Shown here piece by piece: positions 26,410-35,666 of a DNA stretch of 64,000 nt (its first letter is position 1; every line of letters starts with the position of its first letter). Made by a program: the position numbers and the translations under genes. The DNA comes from Roseiarcus sp963761435 (lineage in GTDB: Bacteria > Pseudomonadota > Alphaproteobacteria > Rhizobiales > Beijerinckiaceae). The notes under the pieces were generated by a model. It was given only the letters and a program-made list of their open reading frames with translations, did no database searches and was not told where the DNA came from. The DNA is taken from assembly GCA_963761435.1 (NCBI GenBank), contig CAVXHJ010000025.1, positions 104,791-168,790 on the forward strand. The letters are read 5' to 3'.

Positions 26410-27618
26410 TCAGTTCTTGAGCAGAGGACAGGCCGAGTCGGCGAGCTTGCCGAAGGCTTCTTCGCCTTTCATCGTCTTGAGGATCTTGTAATAGTCCCAA
26501 TCGCCTTTCGACTCCGCGGGCGTCTTGACCTGAACGATGTACATGTCGTGCTCGAGCAGGCCGTCGGCGCGGATGGGGGCGTCCTTGACGAACATGTCGT
26601 TGACCTTGGTCTTGTGGAGCTGCTCCATGACCTTGCCGGAATCGGTCGTGCCGACCGCCTTGACGGCGTTGAGATAGGTCATGGTGGCCGAATAATAGGC
26701 CGCCTGGGAGAAGGTCGGCATCTTCTTCGTCTTTTCGAAGAAGCGATTGGCGAACGCCCGCGTCTCGTCGTTCATGTTCCAGTACCAGGCGGTCGTCAGC
26801 ACCAGCCCTTGCGCGATGTCGAGGCCGACGGCGTGAACGTCGGTGAGGAACACGAGCAGCGCCGCTGGTCTCATCGTCTTGGTTAGGCCGAATTCGGCTG
26901 CCGCCTTGAGCGAGTTGGACGTATCGGCGCCGGCGTTGGCGAGCGCAAGCACCTGCGCGCCAGAGCCCTGCGCCTGAAGCAGGTAGGATGCAAAGTCCGA
27001 TGTGCCCAGCGGCACCCGCACATCGCCGACCACGGTTCCGCCGTTCGCTTTGACGACCGCGGCCGCCGCATTTTCGAGCTGCGTCCCGAAGGCGTAGTCC
27101 GCGGTGAGGAAGAACCAGCTCTTACCGCCCCCCTCGACAATGGTCTTGGCGGTTCCGTTGGCGAGCGCGGTCGTGTCGTAGCCGTAATGAATCATGTAGG
27201 GCGTGCAATCCTTGCCGGTCAGCGACGCGCCCGCCGCGCCGATGGCGATGAACGGGATCTTCTTCTCCTTGGACGCGGCGGCCATGGCGAGGCTGACCCC
27301 GGTGTTGGAGCCGCCGAGCTGCATCGTCAGCCCGCTGGTGTCGGCCCATTCGCGCAGTTTCTGCCCGGCGATGTCCGGCTTGTTTTGATGGTCGAAGGTC
27401 AGGACCTCGATCGGTTGCCCGAGCACCGATCCGCCGAAATCGGCGATCGCCATCTTCAGCGCCTCGACGCCGCCGGCGCCGATCACGTCGGCATAGGGGC
27501 CTGACATGTCGTCGATGTCGCCGATGACGACCTTGTTGTCTGCGGCCCAGGCCACGCCGGCGGCAAGCGACGCGCAAAGCGCGCCCGCCAGCATCAAACT
27601 CCATCTGAGCGATTTCAT
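26410..27618 (-). CDS. ABC transporter substrate-binding protein, branched-chain amino acid/amide type
   Basis: A 402-residue periplasmic binding protein (Peripla_BP_6/LivJ type). The signal peptide MKSLRWSLMLAGALCASLAA with cleavage near AWA-AD is clear. VVIGDIDDMSGPYADVIGAGG, IEVLTFDHQNKPDIAGQKLR and the final SKGDWDYYKIL are family marks. MKSLRW is chosen over an ATG seven codons upstream. No permease or ATPase genes of the HAAT class are beside it, so it is an orphan binding protein in this window. The ligand is unknown. Confidence 0.88.
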   Translation of the reverse strand: MKSLRWSLMLAGALCASLAAGVAWAADNKVVIGDIDDMSGPYADVIGAGGVEALKMAIADFGGSVLGQPIEVLTFDHQNKPDIAGQKLREWADTSGLTMQLGGSNTGVSLAMAAASKEKKIPFIAIGAAGASLTGKDCTPYMIHYGYDTTALANGTAKTIVEGGGKSWFFLTADYAFGTQLENAAAAVVKANGGTVVGDVRVPLGTSDFASYLLQAQGSGAQVLALANAGADTSNSLKAAAEFGLTKTMRPAALLVFLTDVHAVGLDIAQGLVLTTAWYWNMNDETRAFANRFFEKTKKMPTFSQAAYYSATMTYLNAVKAVGTTDSGKVMEQLHKTKVNDMFVKDAPIRADGLLEHDMYIVQVKTPAESKGDWDYYKILKTMKGEEAFGKLADSACPLLKN

Positions 27619-27771
27619 TTCTGTTCCTCCCGATTTCAAGGTTCGCCGGGCGGCGCGCCGCCGAAGCCGGAGCCCATGCGGGCATAATGCTTGCCGTGGC
27701 GACGCATGGCAACCTCCGCTTTAGTCGCACCCGCGCTTGGCGCGGCCGAAGCGCCTGCCTATAGATTGTTC

Positions 27772-28446
27772 ATGGCGCGACGAGAATCCCGGCAGGCAAG
27801 GGCGGCGAGGGCCGAGGCGATGTTCGAACGGTTGGCCGCCGCCAATCCGGAGCCGAGGGGCGAGCTTAAATACGTCAATCCGTTTACGCTCCTGGTGGCG
27901 GTGGTGCTCTCGGCGCAAACGACCGACGCGGGCGTCAACAAGGTCACGCCGGCGCTGTTCGCGATCGCCGATACGCCAGCAAAGATGGTCGCGCTTGGCG
28001 TCGAGCGGCTCACCGAGCAAATCAAGACGATCGGACTTTATCGAGCCAAGGCCAAGAACGTCATCGCCCTCTCGCGGGCGCTCATCGCGGAGCACGGCGG
28101 TCAGACGCCACACGATCGCGAGGCGCTCGAGGCGCTGCCCGGCGTCGGGCGCAAGACCGCGAATGTTGTGCTCAACACCGCTTTCGGCGAGCCGACGATC
28201 GCGGTCGACACTCATGTCTTTCGCCTCGCCAACCGGCTTCAGATCGCGCCCGGCAAAACGCCGCGCGAGGTCGAGGACGAACTGATGCGCGTCGTCCCGA
28301 AGCGCTTTCTCCCCCACGCGCATCACTGGCTGATCCTGCACGGGCGATATGTCTGCAAGGCCCGCCAGCCGCTCTGCGGCGTCTGCGTTCTGGTCGATCT
28401 CTGTCCGTTCGAGCCGAAGAACTTTCCCAAGACCATTTCAGCTTGA
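27772..28446 (+). CDS. nth: Endonuclease III
   Basis: A 224-residue DNA glycosylase/AP lyase of base-excision repair. The helix-hairpin-helix LPGVGRKTANVVLNTAFG carries the catalytic Lys (GRKTAN), and AVDTHVFRLANRL carries the catalytic Asp. The four cysteines of the [4Fe-4S] cluster are at the end (Cys-x6-Cys-x2-Cys-x5-Cys in CKARQPLCGVCVLVDLC). The ATG at 27772 gives the conserved N-terminus; upstream codons are non-conserved. It is divergent from the binding-protein gene. Confidence 0.95.
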   Translation: MARRESRQARAARAEAMFERLAAANPEPRGELKYVNPFTLLVAVVLSAQTTDAGVNKVTPALFAIADTPAKMVALGVERLTEQIKTIGLYRAKAKNVIALSRALIAEHGGQTPHDREALEALPGVGRKTANVVLNTAFGEPTIAVDTHVFRLANRLQIAPGKTPREVEDELMRVVPKRFLPHAHHWLILHGRYVCKARQPLCGVCVLVDLCPFEPKNFPKTISA

Positions 28447-28547
28447 GGCTGGGGACGGCGGCGCGGCGGGCTCGCGTTGGGCCCGAATGCCGGGCATAGT
28501 CCGGTGGTTTGCCTCGGGCGCCCACGCCGCACAGGATCTTTTGCCCT

Positions 28548-31052
28548 ATGCTCGATATTGTCGTGGTTCTGGCTGTCCTTGCCGCTTTGCTGGTGGTGGT
28601 GGCCGTTTCTCAACCCGTCGCCGTCCGACTCCACCTTGCTCCGGTCGTGCTGCTCGCCGTCATCGGGGCGGCGATCGGCGCTCTCTCGACTTTTCTCCTG
28701 CGCTCGTCGTTCTCCGACCGCTTCGACGGCATCGCCGGGTCGTTCGTCAACCTGCCGGTGAGCTCGGAAACCTTTGTCTATGTCTTCCTGCCGCTGCTCG
28801 TCTTCGAGGGCGCCATCACGGCCGACGTCCGCCGGATGCTCGAGGACTCAGCTCCGATCCTCATGCTCGCCGTGGTCGCGACCGTCGTCGCCACGGCCGT
28901 CGTCGGCGTCGCGCTATGGCCGGTCTCGGGCCTGCCGCTGGTGGTCTGCCTTCTGCTCGGCTCGGTCGTCGCGACCACCGATCCGGCCGCCGTGATCGCG
29001 GTCTTTCGCGATGTCGGGGCGCCCGCGCGCCTGACCCGTCTCGTCGAGGGCGAGTCCCTATTGAACGACGCCGCCGCGATCGTGATGTTCGTGGTGCTGC
29101 TCGGCGTGATCGTATCCGGGCGCCAGCCCGATATCGCCAGCGGCGCGGTGCAATTCGTCGTCGCTTTCATCGGCGGAGCGGTCCTCGGCGTGGTGTCGGG
29201 CCGGCTTCTGCTGCAGCTCATTCCCTGGACCCGCGACGATCGGCTTGCCGAAGCCACGCTGACCGTCGCGCTGCCCTATCTGGTTTTCATCGGCGCCGAG
29301 CACCTCTTCCATGTCTCGGGCGTGGTCGCCGTGCTCACATCCGGGTTGACCGTCAGCACCTCCGGACGGTCCCGCATCACGCCTTACAACTGGTCGTTCA
29401 TCACGGATCTCTGGGCGCAGATCGCCTTCTGGGCCCACTCGCTGGTCTTCGTGCTCGCTTCGATTCTGGTGCCCAAGCTGCTGCTCGACGTGCATTTCCA
29501 CGATCTCGTCCTGATCGCGGTGATGATCGCGGCGGCGTTCGGCGGGCGTCTCCTGGTGCTGTTCCTGCTGCTTCCGCTGCTGAGCCTCGCCAAACTCACT
29601 CAGCCGATCAGCACCGCCTACAAGATCGCCATCGCCTGGGGCGGGCTGAGGGGCGCGCTGACCCTCGTGCTGGCGCTCGCGGTGACCGAGAATTCGACGC
29701 TGAACCCCGAAGTGCAGCGGTTCGTCGCGGTGCTCGCGACGGGCATGGTCCTGTTCACGCTCCTGGTCAACGGCACGACGCTGAGATCGGTCATTCACCT
29801 TCTCGGTCTCGATCGACTGTCTCCGATCGACCAAGCCTTGCGCGACCGGGTGCTGGCGCTCTCCTACGCGGAGATCACGGAGGCCATTCGCGTTGCCGGA
29901 CGCGAGCACGAAATCGCGCCTTCGGCCCTCGCGAGCGCGCTCGCGCCTTACGAGCAGGGGATCGCGGCGGCAAAGTCGCGCAGCGATGAAGAGGCCGCCC
30001 TGACCGATCATGAGCGCCTCGCCATCGCGCTCGTGGCGCTCGGCAACCAGGAACGCATGCTGGCGCTCGAAATCATGGCCGAGCGCGCCGCTTCGCCCGT
30101 CACCGTGCAAGCGCTGCTCAGAAACGCCGAAGCTCTGGGCGAGGGCGCGAGGAGCAGCGGGCGTCTCGGCTATAAGCGCGCCGTTGAGTCGTCGCTCGCT
30201 TTCCCGCTCGCTTTCAAGGCCGCGTATTTCCTCTATCGCCGGGCGGGCGTCGTGCGCTTCCTCGCCGATCGGCTCGGCGACCAATTCGAGATGCTGCTCC
30301 TCACCCGGCTTTTGATCCAGGAGCTTGCCGGGGCTCACGCGGCGCGATCCCGCTCGATCTTCGGCGAGCGGGTCGTCGAGCTCATCGACGCCATCCTCAG
30401 CGAGCGCCTCAGACAGACGACGGCCGCGCTCGACGCGCTGAGGCGCCAATATCCCCACTACGCCGCGGCGCTCGAAGCCCGGTTCCTGCGCCAATCAGCG
30501 CTGCGGCGCGAGATGGGGCGCTACGACGCCCTGTTCAAGGAAGGCCTGATCGCGGCCGAGGTGTATGAAGATCTCAAGGGCAGCGTCGAGGACATGCAGG
30601 CGCGGGAGACCCGGCCCCGCTTCGATCTCGGCCTCGATACCCGCGAGCTGATCGGAAAGCTGGACCTGTTCGCCGATCTCAGCGACCAGCAGCTCGAGCG
30701 GGTTCAGAAGCTGCTCAGGCCCCGTTTCGCCGTGCCGCGCGAGCTGATCGTGCACGAGGGTGATCGCGGCGACGCCTGCTATTTCATCGCTTCCGGCGCG
30801 GCCGAGGTCGTCTTTCCCGGCCGCCGCATCCCGCTTGGCACCGGCGACCTGTTCGGCGAGATGGCGCTCCTCACCGGCATGACGCGGCAAGCCGACGTCG
30901 TCGCCATGACCTACTGCCGGCTCCTGGTGCTGCGGAAGGTCGACTTCGACCGGTTCATGCAGGACAACCGCGACATCCGGCTCGTCATCCATAAGATCGC
31001 CGCGTCACGGTCGTCGATGAACCGCTCGGACGAGGCCGCCGCGTCGTCCTGA
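28548..31052 (+). CDS. NhaP-type Na+/H+ antiporter with C-terminal cyclic-nucleotide-binding domain
   Basis: An 834-residue CPA1-family cation/proton antiporter. The first 400 residues hold about 12 membrane segments with FEGAITADVRRM, ATTDPAAVIAVFRDVGAPAR and EGESLLNDAAAIVMF, the conserved transport-site motifs (the Asp of NDAA). A long cytoplasmic helical region follows. A cNMP-binding domain at about 690-820 (LDLFADLSDQQLERVQKLL, FIASGAAEVVF, GTGDLFGEMALLTG) is the expected phosphate-binding cassette. Such fusions are seen in alphaproteobacteria and plants (SOS1-like). Transport is likely gated by cAMP, c-di-AMP or similar. MLDIVVVL is chosen as the start; an AGGA-like ribosome site precedes it. 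Confidence 0.9.
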   Translation: MLDIVVVLAVLAALLVVVAVSQPVAVRLHLAPVVLLAVIGAAIGALSTFLLRSSFSDRFDGIAGSFVNLPVSSETFVYVFLPLLVFEGAITADVRRMLEDSAPILMLAVVATVVATAVVGVALWPVSGLPLVVCLLLGSVVATTDPAAVIAVFRDVGAPARLTRLVEGESLLNDAAAIVMFVVLLGVIVSGRQPDIASGAVQFVVAFIGGAVLGVVSGRLLLQLIPWTRDDRLAEATLTVALPYLVFIGAEHLFHVSGVVAVLTSGLTVSTSGRSRITPYNWSFITDLWAQIAFWAHSLVFVLASILVPKLLLDVHFHDLVLIAVMIAAAFGGRLLVLFLLLPLLSLAKLTQPISTAYKIAIAWGGLRGALTLVLALAVTENSTLNPEVQRFVAVLATGMVLFTLLVNGTTLRSVIHLLGLDRLSPIDQALRDRVLALSYAEITEAIRVAGREHEIAPSALASALAPYEQGIAAAKSRSDEEAALTDHERLAIALVALGNQERMLALEIMAERAASPVTVQALLRNAEALGEGARSSGRLGYKRAVESSLAFPLAFKAAYFLYRRAGVVRFLADRLGDQFEMLLLTRLLIQELAGAHAARSRSIFGERVVELIDAILSERLRQTTAALDALRRQYPHYAAALEARFLRQSALRREMGRYDALFKEGLIAAEVYEDLKGSVEDMQARETRPRFDLGLDTRELIGKLDLFADLSDQQLERVQKLLRPRFAVPRELIVHEGDRGDACYFIASGAAEVVFPGRRIPLGTGDLFGEMALLTGMTRQADVVAMTYCRLLVLRKVDFDRFMQDNRDIRLVIHKIAASRSSMNRSDEAAASS

Positions 31053-31137
31053 GGGCGCGAGCGGGCCGGATGTCGCACACACTCGCGACGGCGCGCCTTT
31101 CGTTCGCTTCGCGAGACCTGCCCAGGTCATCATTGGA

Positions 31138-31214
31138 TGGTACCGCCACCCTGGCTTGAACAGGGGACCTCTAGATCCACAATCTAGCGCTCTAACCAAC
31201 TGAGCTATGGCGGC
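31138..31214 (-). tRNA. tRNA-His (GTG), CCA encoded
   Basis: A complete cloverleaf on the minus strand: acceptor GCCGCCA/TGGCGGT, D arm GCTC...GAGC, anticodon stem CTAGA/TCTAG with loop TTGTGGA (anticodon GTG), T arm CCCTG/CAGGG with loop TTCAAGC. The discriminator is A, and CCA is encoded at 31138-31140. The base before G1 is G but would face A73, so the usual bacterial G-1:C73 pair is absent. This is the form described for a clade of alphaproteobacteria whose histidyl-tRNA synthetase changed with it. Confidence 0.95.
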
Positions 31215-31309
31215 CCGACGCGGGCCGAGAAAATAGTGTCAAAGCGGAAAGCGTGCAAGGCGCGGCCCGTTCGCGCGGTTTCGAACCCGGCGGCGTCCCG
31301 TTTCGATCC

Positions 31310-34276
31310 CTATTGCGCCGCATGAACGTTGGGGAAGGCGATCTCGATCAGGGTGCCCTGCTCGCGGCGGCTCTTGATCGAGAATTCCGCCCTGTTCGCC
31401 TCCGCCAGCGCCTTGGTCAGCGGGAGGCCAAGCCCGGCCCCGCCCTTGGCCTCAGCCCTGCCGACCCGGCCGAACGGCGCGAGCGCGAGGCCGACTTCGT
31501 TCTCGCTCATGCCGACGCCGGTGTCGCGCACCCGGATCACCGCCTGTCCGGCGGCGTCGATGGCCGTCGAGACGATCACCTGCCCGCCCGGCTCGTTGAA
31601 CTTCACCGCGTTCGACATCAGGTTCAGCATGATCTGCTTGAGCGAGCGTTCGTCGACCATCACGCGGGGCAGGCGGTCGTGGAGTGAGACGCGCATGATG
31701 ACCCGCTCGCGCGCGGCCTGAGGCTGCATCAGCGATACGCATTCGCGAATGACGCTGTTCGCGTCGACGGCGGCGAACGCGAGCTCGAGCTTGCCCGCCT
31801 CGATCTTGCTCAAATCGAGCAGGTCGTCGGCCAAACTCGTCACATGGCTCCCGGAGGCGTGGATGTCCTTCAGGTAGTCCTTGTAGCGCTCGTTGCCGAC
31901 CGGCCCGAATCGCTCCTCCATCATCACTTCGGCAAAGCCGAGAATGGCGTGCAGGGGCGTGCGGATTTCGTGGCTGACCTGGGCGAGAAAGTCGGTCTTG
32001 GCCGCGCTCGCGGCCTCCGCGGCGTCGCGCGCGGCGATCAGGCGCCGCTCGGCCTCGCGCTCGCGGCTCATATCGCGAACGAGCGCGCAGAAGTGCGGCG
32101 CCTCGCTGGAGCCGATCCGCGCCAGCGTAAGCGTCAGGGGAATCGATCCGCCGGCGCGATCGCGCCCGATCACCTGCAGCGGACGAAGGCCCGCCTCAGC
32201 CTCGCCGGCGCGGCTTAGATCTTCGAGCCTTGCGGTCGTGTCGGGATGGCTTTGCGGCGCGAGCAGCATGAGGACGCTCTCGCCGGCGATCTCGTTCTGC
32301 CTGTAGCCGAACAGCCGCTCGGCCGGCTCATTGAGGGAAAGGATGCGCCCGGCGGTGTCGAGCGTGACCGCGCCGTCGACCGCTCGGTCGAGCATCGCCT
32401 GGAGATCGCTCGCCTTGCCGTCGCGCGTCGGCGTTTCGCGCTCGGCCGCGCGCAATCTGGCGTGCAATTGCGCTTCGGGCGAGCGGCGCAGCGCGATCAG
32501 CGTCGCCGGGGCGCCGTCCCACCCGATCGCCTGGGCTCGGCCGTCGACGGCCAGAATTTTCCCGTCGGCCCGGACGATTCCGACCGAGCCCGCATCCTCG
32601 TCCGCCATCCGTTGCGGATCGTGATCGCGGAACATCGCCGAGAGGCCGTTCGCCGCCTCGAATTCCGCGAAATCGCGATAGCCGACGAGATCGAGAAGCG
32701 TGCGATTGACATAGAGCGCGCGCGCGTCGCGGGCGATGAGGACTCCGATCGGAAGGCGGTCGAGAACGGCCACGGCGTTGCGCCGAACCTCCTCATCGTC
32801 GGCGCCGCCGGGGACGCCTGGCGCCGATGGCGCCGCCGATCCGGCAGGCGAATCCATCCCCCGCTCCGCTGCTTCGCCCGAGCCCTCGTCGCGTGACGCC
32901 GGCGTCCGCCCCACCAGCGCCCGCGCAATCTCGCGAAAGGCGTCACGCTCGCTCCGGCTGAGTTCGACGCTCTCGGAGGGCGACCCGTGCGCCGGCTCGC
33001 GGAGGCCGATCGCGTCGAGCGCGCCGGGGCGGATCGGAACGATGTTCGACGCCGGGGGAGGGGGCGGGTGGCGGAAGACGTAAACCTCGGCGGAACGCTC
33101 GGCCGGCGCCGCTCCAGCCTCGCTCTCCGAGGCGCCCTTGCCGAGCGCCGGCTGAGAAAGGTCCGCCGGCGGCGCGTCCGTCGCGTTCGCCTCGGCCTCG
33201 AGTGAAGAATCGGGCGGGGCGGCTTCGGGAGCGTCCATGGGAGAGGGCGCGAAATCCGTTTCCGGCAGTTCATCGGAGCTGCCGGGCGCCTGGACCTCGG
33301 CTTGAGGCTCTTCGGCGGACGGACCGCCGGTTTCGAGCGGCGCTTCCGCAGGTCGATCGTCTTCCTGAGGCGTGACCGCTTCCTGGTTCGACGGCGCGGC
33401 GTCGATCTCGTCGCCGAGCAAGCCAAAGCCGCGATAGCCCAAGAATTCGCGCTGGCGGCCGGATAGCGGCGCGGCCGAAAGAGTGACCAGCCGCCGGCGA
33501 TCCAATCCTGAAACCGGCCAGCCGAGGACGACGCCAGAAAACGTTTGCCGCGCCCCAACAGCGCGGACGAGTTCGTCGCCGCCTTCGACCCCAGCCCGGC
33601 GGATCAGGGATTCGACGCTCTCGCCGCGGCGCGGCGCGTTGGCCCCGACGGCGGCGGCAAGCAAGGAATCCGCCGGGCCAAACTGGCCGGCCTCGTCGAG
33701 CGTCCACAGAAAGCGCGAATTCGGCGGCGGCGGGCCGCCCAAATTCGGCGCCGGCGGGTCCTCCGGCGCGGGAGCAGGGCTTTCCTCGGCGGGCCGGGGC
33801 GGCTCGGCGTCAGCCGCGCCCAAGGCCGGAACCGAGACCAATAGCCAAGTCGCGCCATCCGGGGCGGCGATGCGGGAGCAGCAGAAATTCACGCTCATCG
33901 GCCGCCGGTCGACGACGAAACGCATGCCTTCGAGGCGCGCCGGCCCGCCGACAGGCAGGGTTGCGGCCAGATGGCGGAGGCGCCGCGCGCTCGGCCCCTC
34001 GCCGCGCACAAGCCGGGCTTCGAGCGCCTCGACGTCCTCGACCCCGAACAAGGCAAGCATCGCCGGGCTCGCTTCGACAATCCGCGCGGGCGGGAAGGCG
34101 ATCGCCAGTCGCGCGTTGTCGCCGAGCCAGTCCGGGGGGGCCAGCAGGGGATCGAAGGCCGCGGCATCCCCATGCGACCGGATCGCAGGTTCGGCGGTGG
34201 ACGATGACGATGGCGAATGGGTCAAGGTCGGCGCTCGCGATGGATCAGCGCCGGCGGCGGCTGATGAGGCCGACAA
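31310..34276 (-). CDS. PAS-domain sensor histidine kinase (PleC/DivJ-like)
   Basis: A 988-residue histidine kinase. There is no clear membrane segment, so it is probably cytoplasmic or membrane-associated. Residues 40-290 hold degenerate PAS-like units; 290-500 is a Pro/Ala/Glu-rich linker; PAS domains lie at about 530-620 (VLDRLPIGVLIARDARALYV) and 650-750 (LDTAGRILSLNEPAERLFGY). HisKA follows with phospho-acceptor His769 in VSHEIRTPLHAILGF, then HATPase_c with N, G1 and G2 boxes (MLNLMSNAVKFNEPGG, VRDTGVGMSE, GGAGLGLPLTKALAEAN). The catalytic domain resembles the cell-cycle kinases PleC/DivJ. No response regulator lies beside it. It is divergent from the phasin gene. Confidence 0.9.
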   Translation of the reverse strand: MSASSAAAGADPSRAPTLTHSPSSSSTAEPAIRSHGDAAAFDPLLAPPDWLGDNARLAIAFPPARIVEASPAMLALFGVEDVEALEARLVRGEGPSARRLRHLAATLPVGGPARLEGMRFVVDRRPMSVNFCCSRIAAPDGATWLLVSVPALGAADAEPPRPAEESPAPAPEDPPAPNLGGPPPPNSRFLWTLDEAGQFGPADSLLAAAVGANAPRRGESVESLIRRAGVEGGDELVRAVGARQTFSGVVLGWPVSGLDRRRLVTLSAAPLSGRQREFLGYRGFGLLGDEIDAAPSNQEAVTPQEDDRPAEAPLETGGPSAEEPQAEVQAPGSSDELPETDFAPSPMDAPEAAPPDSSLEAEANATDAPPADLSQPALGKGASESEAGAAPAERSAEVYVFRHPPPPPASNIVPIRPGALDAIGLREPAHGSPSESVELSRSERDAFREIARALVGRTPASRDEGSGEAAERGMDSPAGSAAPSAPGVPGGADDEEVRRNAVAVLDRLPIGVLIARDARALYVNRTLLDLVGYRDFAEFEAANGLSAMFRDHDPQRMADEDAGSVGIVRADGKILAVDGRAQAIGWDGAPATLIALRRSPEAQLHARLRAAERETPTRDGKASDLQAMLDRAVDGAVTLDTAGRILSLNEPAERLFGYRQNEIAGESVLMLLAPQSHPDTTARLEDLSRAGEAEAGLRPLQVIGRDRAGGSIPLTLTLARIGSSEAPHFCALVRDMSREREAERRLIAARDAAEAASAAKTDFLAQVSHEIRTPLHAILGFAEVMMEERFGPVGNERYKDYLKDIHASGSHVTSLADDLLDLSKIEAGKLELAFAAVDANSVIRECVSLMQPQAARERVIMRVSLHDRLPRVMVDERSLKQIMLNLMSNAVKFNEPGGQVIVSTAIDAAGQAVIRVRDTGVGMSENEVGLALAPFGRVGRAEAKGGAGLGLPLTKALAEANRAEFSIKSRREQGTLIEIAFPNVHAAQ

Positions 34277-34387
34277 CTCGGGCTTTAGCGTTAGCGAAAG
34301 CTTAACGCGGTTGTCGGGGTTTCACCACGGCGCCATCGCGGCTGATTAAGGCCAAGGTTAAAATTTTTGGGTGCGGCGCAAAATATG

Positions 34388-34401
34388 TTGCACTGCAGCA
34401 A
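34388..34401. promoter_or_regulatory. PhaR-like operator upstream of phasin
   Basis: TTGCACTGCAGCAA is an imperfect dyad (TTGC-N6-GCAA) containing TGCACTGCA and CTGCAG, 67 bp before the phasin ATG. PhaR repressors of PHB-accumulating alphaproteobacteria bind TGC-rich dyads of this type in phasin promoters. The site is also 112 bp upstream of the divergent histidine kinase. The assignment rests on sequence resemblance and position. Confidence 0.6.
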
Positions 34402-34467
34402 AAAGGTCGCTATAGGGATGCTCAAAGACCGGGCGCCAATTCGTACCCGGAGCCGAAAGGGAAGAAA

Positions 34468-34833
34468 ATGTCCAATTCGCCGTTTGAGATTCCAAATGAA
34501 CTGCGTGACTTCGCCGAGCGCAGCGTCGAGCAGGCGCGGAAGGCGTTCGAGGGCTTCCTCACCGTCGCCCAACGCGCGTCGGGCGTCGCGGGCGATGCGA
34601 CCAACACGTCGCAGAGCGGGGCGAAATCGGTCAGCTCGCACGTGCTGGCCTATACCGAGCAGAATGTGAACGCCGCCTTTGATTTGGCTCACAAGCTGGT
34701 CAAAGCGAAGGATCCCCAGGAGGCTCTGGCCTTGCAGAGCGAATACATGAAAGCACAGCTCGCCGTGCTGCAGAACCAGGCGAAGGAGCTGGCCACCCTC
34801 ATCCAGAAGAGCGTAACGCCCGGATCGAACTGA
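34468..34833 (+). CDS. Phasin family protein
   Basis: A 121-residue phasin that would coat polyhydroxybutyrate granules. FEIPNELRDFAERSVEQARK at the N-terminus, KAFEGFLTVAQRA and FDLAHKLVKAKDPQEALALQ match the phasin_2/PhaP family. It is mostly helical with no membrane segment. The ribosome site AAGGGAAG precedes the ATG. A PhaR-like box lies upstream, and a second phasin starts 71 bp downstream. Confidence 0.9.
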   Translation: MSNSPFEIPNELRDFAERSVEQARKAFEGFLTVAQRASGVAGDATNTSQSGAKSVSSHVLAYTEQNVNAAFDLAHKLVKAKDPQEALALQSEYMKAQLAVLQNQAKELATLIQKSVTPGSN

Positions 34834-34904
34834 TCGGGCCGTTTCGTGAGAAGTCGACCATCGTCAACCCAGTCAACCACCAACGTGAACGTCGAGGTTT
34901 TGTA

Positions 34905-35444
34905 ATGCGAATTGCGAAGAAGAAAAGCGCCGCCGCTGCGCCCAAGAGGAGCGCCGCCGCGCCGAAGGTTTCAGCCGCCGCTCCCGTCGAGACCGCCGCC
35001 GCGGCGATCAACGCCGTCCTGCCGTCAGCGCCCGAAGTCGGCGCGCCCGTCGAGGCGATTCAAAAAAGCTTCCGCAGCGCGCTCGAAAAGAGCGTTGTCG
35101 AATCGCGCGCCGCTTTCGCCAAGGCGAAGACCCATGCCGAAGAGGCGACAAGCGCGTTCGAGATCAGTTTCGCCGCCGCCAAGGACGGCGCGCTCGCCAT
35201 TAACGCCAGGGCGCTCGAAGCGCTGCGCGCCAACGCCGATGCGAATTTCGATTTCTTGAAATCGGTGTTCGCGGCCAAGTCGCTGTCGGACGTCATCACG
35301 CTCCAGGGCGAGTTCGCGCGCAAGCAGGTCGAAACCATGACCAGCCAGACCAAGGACATCGGCGCCCTGACGCAGAAGGCGATGACCGACGCCGTCGGGC
35401 CAATCAAGGAACAGGTGGCGAAATCCTTTAAGATCGCTGTCTGA
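34905..35444 (+). CDS. Phasin family protein with Ala/Lys-rich N-terminus
   Basis: A 179-residue phasin. The first 45 residues are Lys/Ala-rich (KKKSAAAAPKRSAAAPKVSA), like histone-H1-like tails, and could bind DNA or the granule surface. The phasin domain follows (ALEALRANADANFDFLKSVF, LQGEFARKQVETMTSQTKDI). It is probably cotranscribed with the first phasin, and a strong intrinsic terminator lies 51 bp after its stop. Confidence 0.9.
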   Translation: MRIAKKKSAAAAPKRSAAAPKVSAAAPVETAAAAINAVLPSAPEVGAPVEAIQKSFRSALEKSVVESRAAFAKAKTHAEEATSAFEISFAAAKDGALAINARALEALRANADANFDFLKSVFAAKSLSDVITLQGEFARKQVETMTSQTKDIGALTQKAMTDAVGPIKEQVAKSFKIAV

Positions 35445-35495
35445 TCGGGATTTTACCCTGTGGCGGCGCGCTTCCTCCCTCGCGCCGTCGATGGG

Positions 35496-35526
35496 CGCCG
35501 TCCGCCGTTGCGGGCGGCGTCCTTTT
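35496..35526 (+). terminator. Rho-independent terminator after phasin operon
   Basis: Ten-bp stem CGCCGTCCGC / GCGGGCGGCG (one G-T pair) with loop CGTT, followed by TCCTTTT. It closes the phasin transcript. Confidence 0.85.
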
Positions 35527-35666
35527 ATCCCGTCGAATGTACGGCCGCAGTCCGGTAGACTGGCCTCTCCGCGTTTCTGGCGGTCGGGGCGCCCGCGCCG
35601 GCGTATGTTCGGCGGAGTCCGGCGTCGACGCCAGCCGTCGGCGACGATGGGGATTTCAAGTTGACC

